Shown here: piece after piece, positions 33,829 to 42,345 of the stretch | How the letters are laid out: each line of letters begins with the position of its first letter | How positions within the stretch are numbered: the first letter of the stretch is position 1 | Assembly: GCF_011764425.1 (NCBI RefSeq) | Contig: NZ_BLPF01000001.1 | Coordinates: 1,355,001-1,419,000 of the forward strand | DNA length: 64,000 bases | DNA from: Phytohabitans houttuyneae | GTDB taxonomy: Bacteria; Actinomycetota; Actinomycetes; Mycobacteriales; Micromonosporaceae | Reading direction: 5' to 3' | Made by a program: the position numbers and the translations under genes | Notes under the pieces: model-generated | What the model saw: the letters and a program-made list of their open reading frames with translations, nothing else | Database searches by the model: none | What the model was told of the DNA's origin: nothing

Positions 33829-34655
33829 TAGTGGCGCTTGATGTGGTCGAAGTCGACCGTGTCGCCGAACCCGGGTGTCTGGAAGAGGTCCCGCGCGTAC
33901 GCCCACAGGACCGGCATCTCGCTCAGCTTCTCCCGGTTGCACTTGAAATGCCCGTGGTACACCGGGTCGAAGCGCACCAGCGTCGTGAAGAGCCGCACGT
34001 CCGCCTCGGTGATGGTGTCACCGACCAGGTAGCGGCTCGCCGCCAGTCGCTCGGAGAGCCAGTCGAGCCGCGCGAAGAGGCGCCCGTACGCCTTCTCGTA
34101 CGCCTCCTGGCCGCCGGCGAAGCCGCACCGGTACACCCCGTTGTTCACGTCGGCGAAGACCACCCGGTTGACCTGGTCGATCTCCGCGCGCAGGTCCTCC
34201 GGGTAGAGGTCGGGCGCACCCGGCCGGTGGTACGCCCGCCACTGCGTCGACATGTCCAGCGTGATCTGCGCGTAGTCGTTGGTCACCACCTGCCCGGTGC
34301 GCACGTCCACGATGGCCGGCACGGTGATGCCGCGGTCGTAGCCGGGGAAGCGGGCGAAGTACGCCTCCTGCAGCCGCTCGATACCCAGCACCGGGTCGCG
34401 ACCGCCCGGGTCCAGGTCGAACGTCCAGCTCCGCTCGTCGTGCGTCGGCCCCGCGATCCCCATCGACAGCACCGTCTCGAGCCCGAGCAGCCGCCGCACC
34501 ACGACGGCGCGGCTCGCCCACGGGCACGCGCGGCTGACGACGAGCCGGTAGCGGCCGGGCTCCACCACGAACCCGTCCCGCCCGTCCGCGGTGATCCGGG
34601 TGGCGATGTAACGCTGGTCGCGGGTGAACTCACCGGAGGAGCTGACGTAGGCCAT
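33639..34655 (-). CDS. Glutathionyl-hydroquinone reductase-like GST (ECM4/YqjG family)
   Basis: Protein of 338 aa of the Xi-class glutathione transferase family. The thioredoxin-like domain has the family's catalytic Cys44 in VSRACPWASR, then GITVPAIVDVRTGQVVTNDY. The helical domain has YLVGDTITEADVRLFTTLVRFDPVYHGHF in two pieces, typical of YqjG/ECM4. These enzymes reduce glutathionyl-hydroquinones; actinobacteria use mycothiol, so the thiol partner may differ. The start is fixed by GGAAGGAGGG. The 3' end overlaps the MFS gene on the other strand. Confidence 0.92.
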   Translation of the reverse strand: MAYVSSSGEFTRDQRYIATRITADGRDGFVVEPGRYRLVVSRACPWASRAVVVRRLLGLETVLSMGIAGPTHDERSWTFDLDPGGRDPVLGIERLQEAYFARFPGYDRGITVPAIVDVRTGQVVTNDYAQITLDMSTQWRAYHRPGAPDLYPEDLRAEIDQVNRVVFADVNNGVYRCGFAGGQEAYEKAYGRLFARLDWLSERLAASRYLVGDTITEADVRLFTTLVRFDPVYHGHFKCNREKLSEMPVLWAYARDLFQTPGFGDTVDFDHIKRHYYEVHRDINPTGIVPAGPDLSGWLTPHGREALGGRPFGEGCEPGPLSETETVPVEHTPLAVAA

Positions 34656-34728
34656 TGCACCCTCCTTCCCCACCCGGCAGAAATCCACACACGTCGCGAT
34701 CCGGCCAGGCCCTGTTTCGAAACGGCTT

Positions 34729-36069
34729 TCAGGCGCGCACAAGCGCGGACAGCAGAGTCGCGAGGGCCTCGACCTCACCGTGCAGGATGCTCCAGAAGTA
34801 CTGCCAGCCGGCGATCTCGGCCTGGCGGTCGGTGTACGTGGAGCGGGCGTGCATCAGCACCCCGTCGGCCGCGGCGATGAAGCTGCGGGCGCGCAGCGAA
34901 AGGGCTGCCGCGTCCTCGGGCGTGACCGTGCCGGCCAGGCCGCTCAGCCCGCCGATGATCGCGCTGATCATGGACTCCAGCTCGACCGGGTCGGTGGCGG
35001 CCAGGGAGATCGGGCGTTCGCAGAGCACGCTCAGGGCTCGCAGGTTGACCGCCAGGCTCTCGACCGGGCCGTGTGGAGAGGCGGTGAGCAGGGAGATGCC
35101 GAGGTCGTCGACGAGGTGCGCGCGGCCGCGTGCCACTCCACCGGACCGCGGGTGCCCGCCGCGCGGTGCCAGTGGTGGGGTCTCGGCGAGCAGTCCGCGC
35201 AGGTACGCGGCGGCGGCCAGCGCGGCGTAGCGTCGCCACGTCGCCTCCGTGCCGCTGTCGCCGTGGTCGCTGATGCCGCGGATGACAAACCACTCCAGCC
35301 CGTTCAGCGAGCTGCTGCGGCCGATGCCTTTGCCCTCCATCTCCAGCGCCCGCAGGTTGTGCCGGGCCGCGAGCGCGTCGCGTACGCGGGCGTCGCGCAG
35401 GGACCGCTCGGAGCTGCCAATCAGTCCATAGTGGACTCGTGGCAGCGGCTGGCCGCCACGCCCGGCTGGCACCTCCAGGCGCGCCACCTCGCTGCCGGGG
35501 GCGCCGGCCAGCGCCACCGCGTTGTCGACCTCCGCCGGGCGGCCGTAGCCGGGCAGCGCGGGCGATCCGCCGAGGTCCAGCCACTGCGTCCAGGTGCCCC
35601 GACCGGTGTACTCCCGCGCCTCGATCAGCGCCGCCCGCTGCACGAGCAGCGGTGACGGCACCGGAAAGCCGTGGCGGAGCCGGGGACCGTCGGCGAGCTG
35701 GTCGACGTGGTCGAAGCCGATCACGCCCCAGGAGGCGACGACGACGTCACCCAGCCGCACGTGGCGCTCGGGCTGGTCCGGGCTCGGCACGCCCGCGGCG
35801 ATGCCGACCATCACCACGATGTTGGTCGAGCGGAAGGTGCGGGCGAGGTTGGTACAGGCCGTGGCCGCGGCGTCGTTTCCCGCGTCGCCGATGATGGTCA
35901 ACGCCACCTGATGTGGACGGCCGGGCACGAGGCTGGGCAGCTCCCCCGCGATGTACGGCGCGCGGTCGTCGTCGACGGCGACAGCGGCGGCCCCGTCCAG
36001 CAGCGCCTCCATCGCGGCGAACTCCTCGGGTAGCGCCGTGACTATGCCGATCGTGGGGGCGAACACCAT
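34729..36069 (-). CDS. PNP/MTAN-type nucleosidase domain fused to a helical C-terminal domain
   Basis: Protein of 446 aa. Residues 1 to about 290 form a nucleoside phosphorylase/nucleosidase (PNP_UDP_1) domain: IGIVTALPEEFAAMEALL with the MTAN-like Glu pair, VVMVGIAAGVP, RLGDVVVAS, ALEMEGKGIG (the ribose-binding Met-Glu) and VIRGISDHGD (catalytic Asp), so all key positions are kept. The remaining 150 residues are Leu/Ala-rich and helical (PVELESMISAIIGGLSGLAG and EIAGWQYFWSILHGEVEALA) and match nothing I know. It follows cinA by 35 nt and is the last gene of the three-gene operon. Domain-fused nucleosidases of this type occur in bacterial conflict and signalling systems. Confidence 0.85.
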   Translation of the reverse strand: MVFAPTIGIVTALPEEFAAMEALLDGAAAVAVDDDRAPYIAGELPSLVPGRPHQVALTIIGDAGNDAAATACTNLARTFRSTNIVVMVGIAAGVPSPDQPERHVRLGDVVVASWGVIGFDHVDQLADGPRLRHGFPVPSPLLVQRAALIEAREYTGRGTWTQWLDLGGSPALPGYGRPAEVDNAVALAGAPGSEVARLEVPAGRGGQPLPRVHYGLIGSSERSLRDARVRDALAARHNLRALEMEGKGIGRSSSLNGLEWFVIRGISDHGDSGTEATWRRYAALAAAAYLRGLLAETPPLAPRGGHPRSGGVARGRAHLVDDLGISLLTASPHGPVESLAVNLRALSVLCERPISLAATDPVELESMISAIIGGLSGLAGTVTPEDAAALSLRARSFIAAADGVLMHARSTYTDRQAEIAGWQYFWSILHGEVEALATLLSALVRA

Positions 36070-36104
36070 CAGTCCTCGCTTCGGGCACGGGATACGGTCA
36101 CGGC

Positions 36105-36617
36105 TCAGGCCGGCTCCACCGCGTACGTGCGAAGCAGCTGCCCGACAAGTTCGGTCAGCGCCGCCTGGGCCGCCCAGGCCCGTACCTCGGCGCGGCTGCC
36201 GTCCGGACCTTTGAGCGTGATCGCACGCGTGCCCGTGGCGTCGGCTATCCCGACGTGGAGCATCCCGACGGGATTGCCGTCCTGCTCCGTCGGACCGGCG
36301 ACGCCCGTGGTGGCGAGCCCCATCGAGGCGCCGAACACGACGCGCACCCGCGCCGCCATCTGGCGTGCGACCTCCGGGCTCACCGGGCCTTGCTCGCGCA
36401 GCACGGCGGGATCGACACCCAGCACGCCGCTCTTCGCCTCGGTGGCATACGTGATCATGCCGCCGACGTAGAACGCCGACGCACCGGCGACGGACGTGAC
36501 GAGCTGCCCGACCAGCCCACCGGTCAGCGATTCCGCGGTGGCCAGCGTCAGGCCGTACCGGCTCAGCAGGGTCGCCGCCGTCAGCGCCTGGCGGGCTCCC
36601 ATCGTCTCTGGCGTCAT
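36105..36617 (-). CDS. CinA C-terminal domain protein (NMN amidohydrolase PncC type)
   Basis: Protein of 170 aa corresponding to the stand-alone CinA/PncC domain, which deamidates nicotinamide mononucleotide to nicotinate mononucleotide in pyridine-nucleotide recycling. Family motifs are LATAESLTGGLVGQLVT, GASAFYVGGMITYATEAK, SPEVARQMAARVR and ATTGVAGPTEQDGNPVG. The usual ESCTGG appears as ESLTGG; the neighbouring Ser is retained. Its ATG overlaps the stop of the upstream two-TM gene by 4 nt, so it is a true operon member and probably not the housekeeping copy. Confidence 0.92.
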   Translation of the reverse strand: MTPETMGARQALTAATLLSRYGLTLATAESLTGGLVGQLVTSVAGASAFYVGGMITYATEAKSGVLGVDPAVLREQGPVSPEVARQMAARVRVVFGASMGLATTGVAGPTEQDGNPVGMLHVGIADATGTRAITLKGPDGSRAEVRAWAAQAALTELVGQLLRTYAVEPA

Positions 36618-37318
36618 TCGAAGATTCCCCTGCCGTTGTTTTGGATGAGCCGGACGAGGTCGGCGGTGTCCTTGTATTCGTACTTACTCGTGCGGGGCAG
36701 CTCCGGATTGGTCGAGTTGGCCGCGCCTTCGAGCGTGAAGGGCAGCTTGACACCCGGCCGCTTGAAATAAAGCGCCGGCTTGTTCAGCACGATCGCCATG
36801 CCGGCCTCGACGAGAACGCTCGACACCAGCGTCTCGGGAAATACGAGCAGGAAGTACCTGCTCTTCTTCAACGCCTCCATGTCATTGCGAAGTCCGACGT
36901 CGACGGCCTCGAAATGGTCCAGCGTCGGCCGGTTTCTTCCCGAGTAGTAGCACTTGAACTTGCAGCGCAGCTCGATCGTCCGGATGAACTTGAGGATGTC
37001 CTTGCGGTGCGCCTCGTAGGACTCCTGGGTCAGTGCGGTCATCGGCGAGGAGATGAACACGTCGTACTCGTACGCGACGGGCTTCGGATCGGGGGCGGCC
37101 ACCGGCGCGAGCACCGGCGTCCGGTGGCTCACGCCGAGCAGTGCCGGCCGCACGATGGCGACGACGGTCGCGGCCAGGACGATGAAAGCGATAACGGCGA
37201 CCAGGATGACGAACGCGCGGTCGGCGTCCTGCACCGCCCTCGCGAGGAGCAGCAACGCTCCCTCGATGACGAGCAGGGAAATCGTGAGAAATCCAAGGAG
37301 AGTCCGGACGCTGCGCAC
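36614..37318 (-). CDS. Two-TM protein with TIR/deoxyribosyltransferase-like domain
   Basis: Protein of about 234 aa. Two TM helices (TLLGFLTISLLVIEGALLLL and AFVILVAVIAFIVLAATVVA) anchor a cytosolic domain with a Rossmann-like flavodoxin fold: EYDVFISSPM, SYEAHRKDILKFIRTIELR, ADVG-like helix LRNDMEALKKSRYFLLVFPE, and SSVLVEAGMAIVLNKPALYF. Glu171 in VEAGMAI sits where nucleoside deoxyribosyltransferases and TIR NADases have their catalytic Glu, and FISSPM resembles their nucleotide-binding start. Hydrolysis of NAD or another nucleotide is inferred. GTG 37318 (GGTAGGG upstream) is chosen; GTG 37348 adds ten residues. First gene of an operon with cinA (4-nt overlap) and a nucleosidase. Confidence 0.8.
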   Translation of the reverse strand: MRSVRTLLGFLTISLLVIEGALLLLARAVQDADRAFVILVAVIAFIVLAATVVAIVRPALLGVSHRTPVLAPVAAPDPKPVAYEYDVFISSPMTALTQESYEAHRKDILKFIRTIELRCKFKCYYSGRNRPTLDHFEAVDVGLRNDMEALKKSRYFLLVFPETLVSSVLVEAGMAIVLNKPALYFKRPGVKLPFTLEGAANSTNPELPRTSKYEYKDTADLVRLIQNNGRGIFE

Positions 37319-37476
37319 GGAGGATGCCCTACCAGCGATCTTTCTCACCGCCTTCGGTCTGCGCGGCCATTTCGCGCAAGCCCCCCGAAAATGCGCTGTC
37401 CGCTGTATTGCCGACGATTCTAGGTGCCGCCACGGCGGGCCGCCGATGCCTCGGGCTGTCATGTATCGGTCATTGC

Positions 37477-37494
37477 TTTCGGTGACAGCCGAAA
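37477..37494. promoter_or_regulatory. Candidate operator in divergent intergenic region
   Basis: TTTCGG-6 nt-CCGAAA dyad between the TIR-like operon and the exported-protein gene; the gap of about 260 nt contains no other feature except a possible minus-strand -10 box (TAGAAT, around 37418-37423). Confidence 0.35.
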
Positions 37495-37582
37495 TGATTG
37501 AGCCGACCGGCCGGCGGAGCGCACCGTATCGGGCGAGAGCCGGTCCGCACGGGGGACCGGCCGTTCCTTCCGGAGGTACCCG

Positions 37583-38215
37583 ATGAAAAGACGCACGATG
37601 CTGGCCGGCGCCGCGGGAATGACCGCCACGGCGGCAGTCGCCCTTCCCGGCCGCGCGGTGGCCGCCACCGACCCGGCCGCCCGGCGGGTCCTGCTGGTCG
37701 GCGCCAACCCCGGCGTCAGCCTTTTCACCGGCGAGCAGCTGACCGCGTTCGCGTCGGTGTGGATCGTGCGGTGGTCGGAGCGCGGCAGCGGCCGTGCCAT
37801 CGTCGTGTGGCACGACGGTCGGGTGCGGGTGCTGGCGACCGACCGGGAGCTGGGTTACTGGCTATCGCAGTACTTCACCCGCAACTTTCCCGAGGTCGCG
37901 GGCGTGCCGTGGCCCGAGCCGGAGGTGCGGCGCGCGGACGTCGACGTCACGCTCGACCTCGCCACCGGTCTCGACGCGCGGGCGCGGGACGTGCGGGTAC
38001 GGATGGAGGGCGTGCTGCACCGGCGCACGTTCAGCACGGACGAGTTCGACCTCGCCGGCACGCCGCACTCGCTGAGCCTTGTGCTCGCGCCCATGCGCAC
38101 CGCGCGGATCACGGTCGGCGGGCTGGCGCTGCCGGGCGAGGTCCAGCTCGGCGGCACCCCGGAGCGTCCCGGCTCGTCGGCGTTCATGGCCGAGGCGGAG
38201 GTGTGGCGGGTCTGA
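37583..38215 (+). CDS. Tat-exported protein of unknown function
   Basis: Protein of 210 aa with a twin-arginine signal, [20 protein letters not shown], cleaved near RAVAA (residue 28). The mature part is mixed alpha/beta ([40 protein letters not shown]) without known catalytic motifs; it resembles uncharacterised actinobacterial exported proteins. A CCGGAGG site precedes the ATG. The gene has its own promoter region and diverges from the TIR-like operon; no functional link is evident. Confidence 0.75.
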   Translation: MKRRTMLAGAAGMTATAAVALPGRAVAATDPAARRVLLVGANPGVSLFTGEQLTAFASVWIVRWSERGSGRAIVVWHDGRVRVLATDRELGYWLSQYFTRNFPEVAGVPWPEPEVRRADVDVTLDLATGLDARARDVRVRMEGVLHRRTFSTDEFDLAGTPHSLSLVLAPMRTARITVGGLALPGEVQLGGTPERPGSSAFMAEAEVWRV

Positions 38216-38254
38216 CCCGCCAGGGCCGCTGGGTCGGCCGCGGCGCGGGCGGTG

Positions 38255-38792
38255 TCATCGGGTGCGGGTGCGGTGCAGCAGCTGGGCGCCGAGCGGGGTG
38301 AGCCAGTGCTGGACGCCGCGGCCGGCGCGGGTGGTCGCGACGAGGCCGGCGGCGCGCAGCGCGGCGGCGTGCTCGGAGGCGGTGGCCGGGCTGGAGCTCA
38401 CCCGCCGGGCCAGCTCGACGGTGCCGCATCCGGTGCCCACCGCGCGCAGGACGGCCGCCCGGGTGCCGCCGAGCAGCCGGGCGAGCGCGTCGTCCGGTGC
38501 CTCGCCGTCGCGGCTGGGCAGCGGGGTGCCGGTCGAGGCCGGCGGCCAGATCGCCACAGAGCGGCTGCACGAACGAGCAGGTCGGGCCGGACGGTGGGGT
38601 GAGCGCCAGCAGCGGCCCGGCGCGGTCGCCCAGTGCCGGCCGGGTGGCGGCGTGCCAGTGCGCGAGCGGCGCGGCGGGCGGGCGCCGCAGCGCGCGGGCG
38701 GCCAGGCCCGCGTCGGCCATCGGCCCGGGATCCGCCTCGAACCGCACGCTCGCGAGGTCAGCCGGGGTCAGCACGATCCGGAGCACCCTCAC
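38255..38792 (-). pseudogene. ArsR/DUF5937-type regulator with internal deletion
   Basis: The N-terminal part, from GTG 38792 ([20 protein letters not shown], up to [17 protein letters not shown]), matches the start of long ArsR-type regulators of about 320 aa. The C-terminal part ([11 protein letters not shown], then [40 protein letters not shown] and [16 protein letters not shown]) is their winged helix in a different frame. About 140 residues that normally separate the two are missing, and the length (538 nt) does not restore a frame by adding one base. It is therefore a deletion remnant. Divergent from the disulfide reductase gene. Confidence 0.7.
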
Positions 38793-38888
38793 ATCCTGCC
38801 CCGGAATCGCGCGCCACGCGCCCCGCGGACCGTGGCCGACGACATACTGTGGACGCGCCGGAGACCGCGACGAGAAGAGATGCGCCCG

Positions 38889-40307
38889 ATGGAATCGACC
38901 GAATACGACCTCATCGTGCTGGGCGCCGGAGCGGTGGGCGAAAACGTCGCCGACCGCGCCGTCCAGGGCGGACTGACCGCCGTGCTCGTGGAGCACGAGC
39001 TCGTCGGCGGCGAGTGCTCGTACTGGGCCTGCATGCCGTCAAAGGCGCTGCTCCGCCCGGCACAGGCGCTGCGCGCCGCGCGCCAGGTGGACGGCGCGAA
39101 GGAGGCGGTGACCGGCGCGCTCGACGTGGCGGCGGTGCTGGCCCGGAGGGACTCGTTCACCCACAACTGGAACGACGAGAGCCAGGTCCAGTGGGCCGAG
39201 GGCACGGGCATCGCGGTCGTGCGCGGCCACGGCCGCCTCACCGCGCCCAAGGAGGTCACGGTCACCACGCCGGACGGCGGCGAGGTCGTGCTGCGCGCCC
39301 GGCACGCGGTGACCATCTCCACCGGCTCCGACCCGCTCATCCCGGACATCGACGGCCTCCACGACGCCGACCCGTGGACCAGCCGCGACGCCACCAGCGC
39401 CAAGGTCGCGCCGGAGAGCCTCGCGATCATCGGCGGCGGCGTGGTCGCCACCGAGATGGCCACGGCGTACGCGAGCTTCGGCACCCAGGTCACGCTGATC
39501 TCGCGCGGCGGGCTGCTGGCCGGCATGGAGCCGTTCGCCGGGGAGATGGTCGCAGAGGCGCTCCGCGACCTGGGCGTCAAGGTGCTGCTACAGACCGCGA
39601 CGACCGGCGTGCACCGCACGGACGACGGCGTCACCGTGACGACCGGCGACGGTGGCACGGTGACCGCGCAGGAGGTGCTGGTCGCGACCGGCCGCACGCC
39701 GCGCACCACGGACATCGGCCTCGACGTGATCGGGCTGACACCGGGCGACTGGCTGGAGACCGACGACACGATGCTGGTCAAGGGCTTCGACTGGCTGTAC
39801 GCGACCGGCGACGTCAACCACCGCGCGCTCCTCACCCACCAGGGCAAGTACCAGGCGCGGGCGGCCGGCGACGTGATCGCCGCCCGGGCCGCCGGCCGGC
39901 CGGTCTCGGACGGCCCGTGGGGCACGCACGCGGCGACGGCGGACCACGAGGCGGTACCGCAGGTGACGTTCACCGACCCGGAGGTGGCGTCGGTCGGCCT
40001 CACGCTGAAGGCGGCCACCGACGCCGGCTACCGGGTCCGCTCCGTCGACTACGAGATCGGAAACGTGGCCGGGGCGAGCGTCTACGCGGACGGGTACAAG
40101 GGCACCGCCCGCATGGTCGTCGACGAGGACCGCAAGGTGGTGCTCGGCGTGACGTTCGTGGGACCGGACGTGAGCGAGCTGCTGCAGGCCGCGACGGTCG
40201 CGGTGGTCGCCCAGGTGCCGATCGACCGGCTGTGGCACGCCGTGCCGGCGTACCCGACGATCAACGAGATCTGGCTGCGCCTGCTGGAGTCGTACGGCCG
40301 GCCCTAA
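38889..40307 (+). CDS. FAD-dependent pyridine nucleotide-disulfide oxidoreductase
   Basis: Protein of 472 aa of the dihydrolipoyl dehydrogenase/mercuric reductase family. The N-terminal FAD-binding motif is [19 protein letters not shown]; the redox-active pair is Cys43/Cys48 in [18 protein letters not shown]. The NAD(P)H-binding motif is [20 protein letters not shown], the second FAD motif WLYATGDVN, and the dimerisation domain carries the terminal [11 protein letters not shown] His-Glu pair. The substrate (lipoamide, mycothione, metal or quinone) is undetermined. ATG 38889 is chosen over 38880. Its stop overlaps the converging acetamidase stop by 4 nt. Confidence 0.92.
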   Translation: MESTEYDLIVLGAGAVGENVADRAVQGGLTAVLVEHELVGGECSYWACMPSKALLRPAQALRAARQVDGAKEAVTGALDVAAVLARRDSFTHNWNDESQVQWAEGTGIAVVRGHGRLTAPKEVTVTTPDGGEVVLRARHAVTISTGSDPLIPDIDGLHDADPWTSRDATSAKVAPESLAIIGGGVVATEMATAYASFGTQVTLISRGGLLAGMEPFAGEMVAEALRDLGVKVLLQTATTGVHRTDDGVTVTTGDGGTVTAQEVLVATGRTPRTTDIGLDVIGLTPGDWLETDDTMLVKGFDWLYATGDVNHRALLTHQGKYQARAAGDVIAARAAGRPVSDGPWGTHAATADHEAVPQVTFTDPEVASVGLTLKAATDAGYRVRSVDYEIGNVAGASVYADGYKGTARMVVDEDRKVVLGVTFVGPDVSELLQAATVAVVAQVPIDRLWHAVPAYPTINEIWLRLLESYGRP

Positions 40308-41245
40308 CCGCGCGTGATCGCGCCGTGCGGGAGTACCGCATGCGCGCCGACCACCTGGTTGACGATCTGGGTGACGCGCAGGTCGACCGCCACGCTGGCC
40401 AGCGCGATCGCGTCCCGGCGGGAGACGTCGAGCAGGCGCTGGAGCAGGGCGAACATGCCTTCAAGCGCCGCGTACGCCGCGTCGTCGAGCGTGTCGCCGA
40501 GCCCGAGCGTGAGCCAGTCGCCGGACGGCGTGCGCGCCGCCGGCGCGGCCAGCTCCCAGTCGTCCCGCAGCCCGAACGTCAGCTCGACCCGCTCCATCGG
40601 GCACTCGATGGCGGTACCGCTGACCTCGCCGTCACCCTGCGCGGCGTGCCCGTCACCCGCGGAGAAGAGCCCGCCCGCCACCGGTATCGGCAGGTAGAGC
40701 GTGCTGCCCGCGACGAGTTCCTTGCAGTCGAGGTTGCCGCCGTGCGCGCGGGGCGGCGTGGTCGAGTGCTCCCCCGGCTCGGCCGGCGGCATGCCCATCA
40801 CGCCGAGGAACGGGCGCAGCGCCACCGTGTGCCCGTGCTGGTTGCGGCCGGTCATCGCCGTCGTGTCGAGGTCCCACGTCTGGCCGGTCATGCCTTCGAC
40901 CTCGCCGTACCGCTCGTTGAACACGCTCGGCCACCCACCCGCCACGGTGGTGCCCCAGGGGCCGGGCACGACCGTGTCCACGCGCACCTCGAGCACCATG
41001 CCCGGCTCGGCGCCGCGGATGGCGATCGGGCCGGCGAGCGCGTGGCCGTACCCGTCGCGGTGGTGCTCGCTGCGCGGCCGGTCCTCCAGGCTCCCGCCCG
41101 TGTACGGCCCGGTGAACCAGAACGCGTCCAATGTGGAGAAGCGCACCGTGTCGCCGGGATCCACGGTGACGATGGGCGCGTAGTCACGGGAGAAGTAGCC
41201 GTGCGGGGTCGGTCCGCCGAGTTCGATCGCGTGCGATATCCCCAT
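40304..41245 (-). CDS. Acetamidase/formamidase family protein
   Basis: Protein of 313 aa of the FmdA_AmdA family, hydrolysing formamide or acetamide to ammonia and the acid. Motifs are VTVDPGDTVRFSTLDAF, GPIAIRGAEPGMVLEVRVD, GGNLDCKELVAGSTLYLPI and PVAGGLFSAGDGHAAQGDGE, the family's metal and active-site stretches. ATG 41245 is used because it begins the beta domain cleanly. The IS982-like element is inserted 66 nt upstream of the start, so its native promoter may be displaced. Confidence 0.9.
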   Translation of the reverse strand: MGISHAIELGGPTPHGYFSRDYAPIVTVDPGDTVRFSTLDAFWFTGPYTGGSLEDRPRSEHHRDGYGHALAGPIAIRGAEPGMVLEVRVDTVVPGPWGTTVAGGWPSVFNERYGEVEGMTGQTWDLDTTAMTGRNQHGHTVALRPFLGVMGMPPAEPGEHSTTPPRAHGGNLDCKELVAGSTLYLPIPVAGGLFSAGDGHAAQGDGEVSGTAIECPMERVELTFGLRDDWELAAPAARTPSGDWLTLGLGDTLDDAAYAALEGMFALLQRLLDVSRRDAIALASVAVDLRVTQIVNQVVGAHAVLPHGAITRG

Positions 41246-41311
41246 GGCCCGCACTATCGCCCACGCGCGGCGGCGGCGCAAAGCCTTATGCCGGTCAGGC
41301 GGCGTCGCGCT

Positions 41312-42345
41312 CCTAGACGATCTATTCCAAGGGGTCAGTGGTCGTAGGCGGTCAGTGAGCGCATGATCGGTTGGCCGGTGTGCCAGTTATGCCAGATGGC
41401 TGCGGTCAGGGCGAGGAGGCGTTGCAGGACGCGGATGGCGACGCCGGCGGGGGTTCGGCCGCCGTGGCGTTCGAGGTTGAGTTGGTCTTTGAGGGTGTCG
41501 TTGACCGACTCGATGTTCTGCCGGACGGCGCGGAGCAGGGTCTTTCCGGGTCGTGGCGGGTCGGTGCGGTACGCGGGCCGGATGACCTCGATGGTGGCTT
41601 CGTTGAGCCAGTCTTCGGTACGGCGGTCGCGGTAGCCCTTGTCCACGACCAGGATCAGACCGTCGGGGTGGTGGAACATGGCCGGTTGCAAACAGATCAG
41701 GTCGACCAGTACGTCACGCTCGTCGGCCTTCGGGTTGGTCAGGGCGAATGCGACGGGTAGGCCGTGCACGGTGGTGACCAGGTGTAGGCGCAGGCCCCAG
41801 AATCTGCGGGAGTGGGAGGCGCAGTAGCCGTATCCGGCCCAGCCGGCCAGGTCGGAGTTTTGGGTGGTGGTGCGGGAGGTGCCGCACTGCACTGGGGTGG
41901 AGTCGGCCAGGCGGATCGGGTGGTGCCACAGGTCGGTGTCGGCGGCCAGCAGCGCGATCAGGTGTGCCAGTTGGGTGGTCAGGGCACGTAGGCGTTTGTT
42001 GTAGCCGGGCTGTTTGGGCAGGTACGGGAACAGGTGCCCGATGTCCTTGCGGGCCCGGCGTAGCCACCGGGTCTCGTGGTGGTGGCCGAGCAGCACCTGC
42101 AGCACCGCGACGGTGATCAGTTCCGCATCGGTGATCTTCGGGTCGATGCCGACCGTAGGTCGGTACCGGTTGAGCTGCGGGGACGCCTTCAACTCGTCGT
42201 CGATCTTCACGTACAGTGCGGTGGCGAGGGTGTCCAGATCGACGTGCACGTGGCCTCCATGGTCATCGTTGCTCAGCAACGTCGATCATGGACGCCCTCG
42301 TCTTCGCTTGCTGCCCCGTACCCCCCTTGGAATAGATCGTCTAGG
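41312..42345 (-). mobile_element. IS982-family-like insertion sequence, complete
   Basis: About 1,034 bp bounded by perfect 23-bp terminal inverted repeats (41312-41334 and 42323-42345; outer end CCTAGACGATCTATTCC). It contains a single intact transposase gene. No convincing target duplication can be read at the junctions. One end carries the TAG stop codon of the adjacent STAS gene; the other end lies 66 nt upstream of the acetamidase gene. Confidence 0.9.
41335..42279 (-). CDS. IS982-type transposase
   Basis: Intact transposase of 314 aa. DDE region: RLADSTPVQCGTSRTT (first Asp), SHSRRFWGLRLHLVTTVHGL and LILVVDKGYRDRRTEDWLNE (second Asp), then RQNIESVNDTLKDQLNLERH with the catalytic Glu. 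The order GYCASxxxxFWGLxLHL is characteristic of IS982/IS5-like elements. ATG 42279 is given; GTG 42249 would start VHVDLDTLATALYV. No frameshift is needed, so the element may be active. Confidence 0.92.
   Translation of the reverse strand: MLSNDDHGGHVHVDLDTLATALYVKIDDELKASPQLNRYRPTVGIDPKITDAELITVAVLQVLLGHHHETRWLRRARKDIGHLFPYLPKQPGYNKRLRALTTQLAHLIALLAADTDLWHHPIRLADSTPVQCGTSRTTTQNSDLAGWAGYGYCASHSRRFWGLRLHLVTTVHGLPVAFALTNPKADERDVLVDLICLQPAMFHHPDGLILVVDKGYRDRRTEDWLNEATIEVIRPAYRTDPPRPGKTLLRAVRQNIESVNDTLKDQLNLERHGGRTPAGVAIRVLQRLLALTAAIWHNWHTGQPIMRSLTAYDH

Noticed and set aside
38184-38996. Single intact 270-aa minus-strand protein
   Set aside because: Only its central part resembles a regulator; the rest is shadow sequence over the oxidoreductase start and after the frame change.
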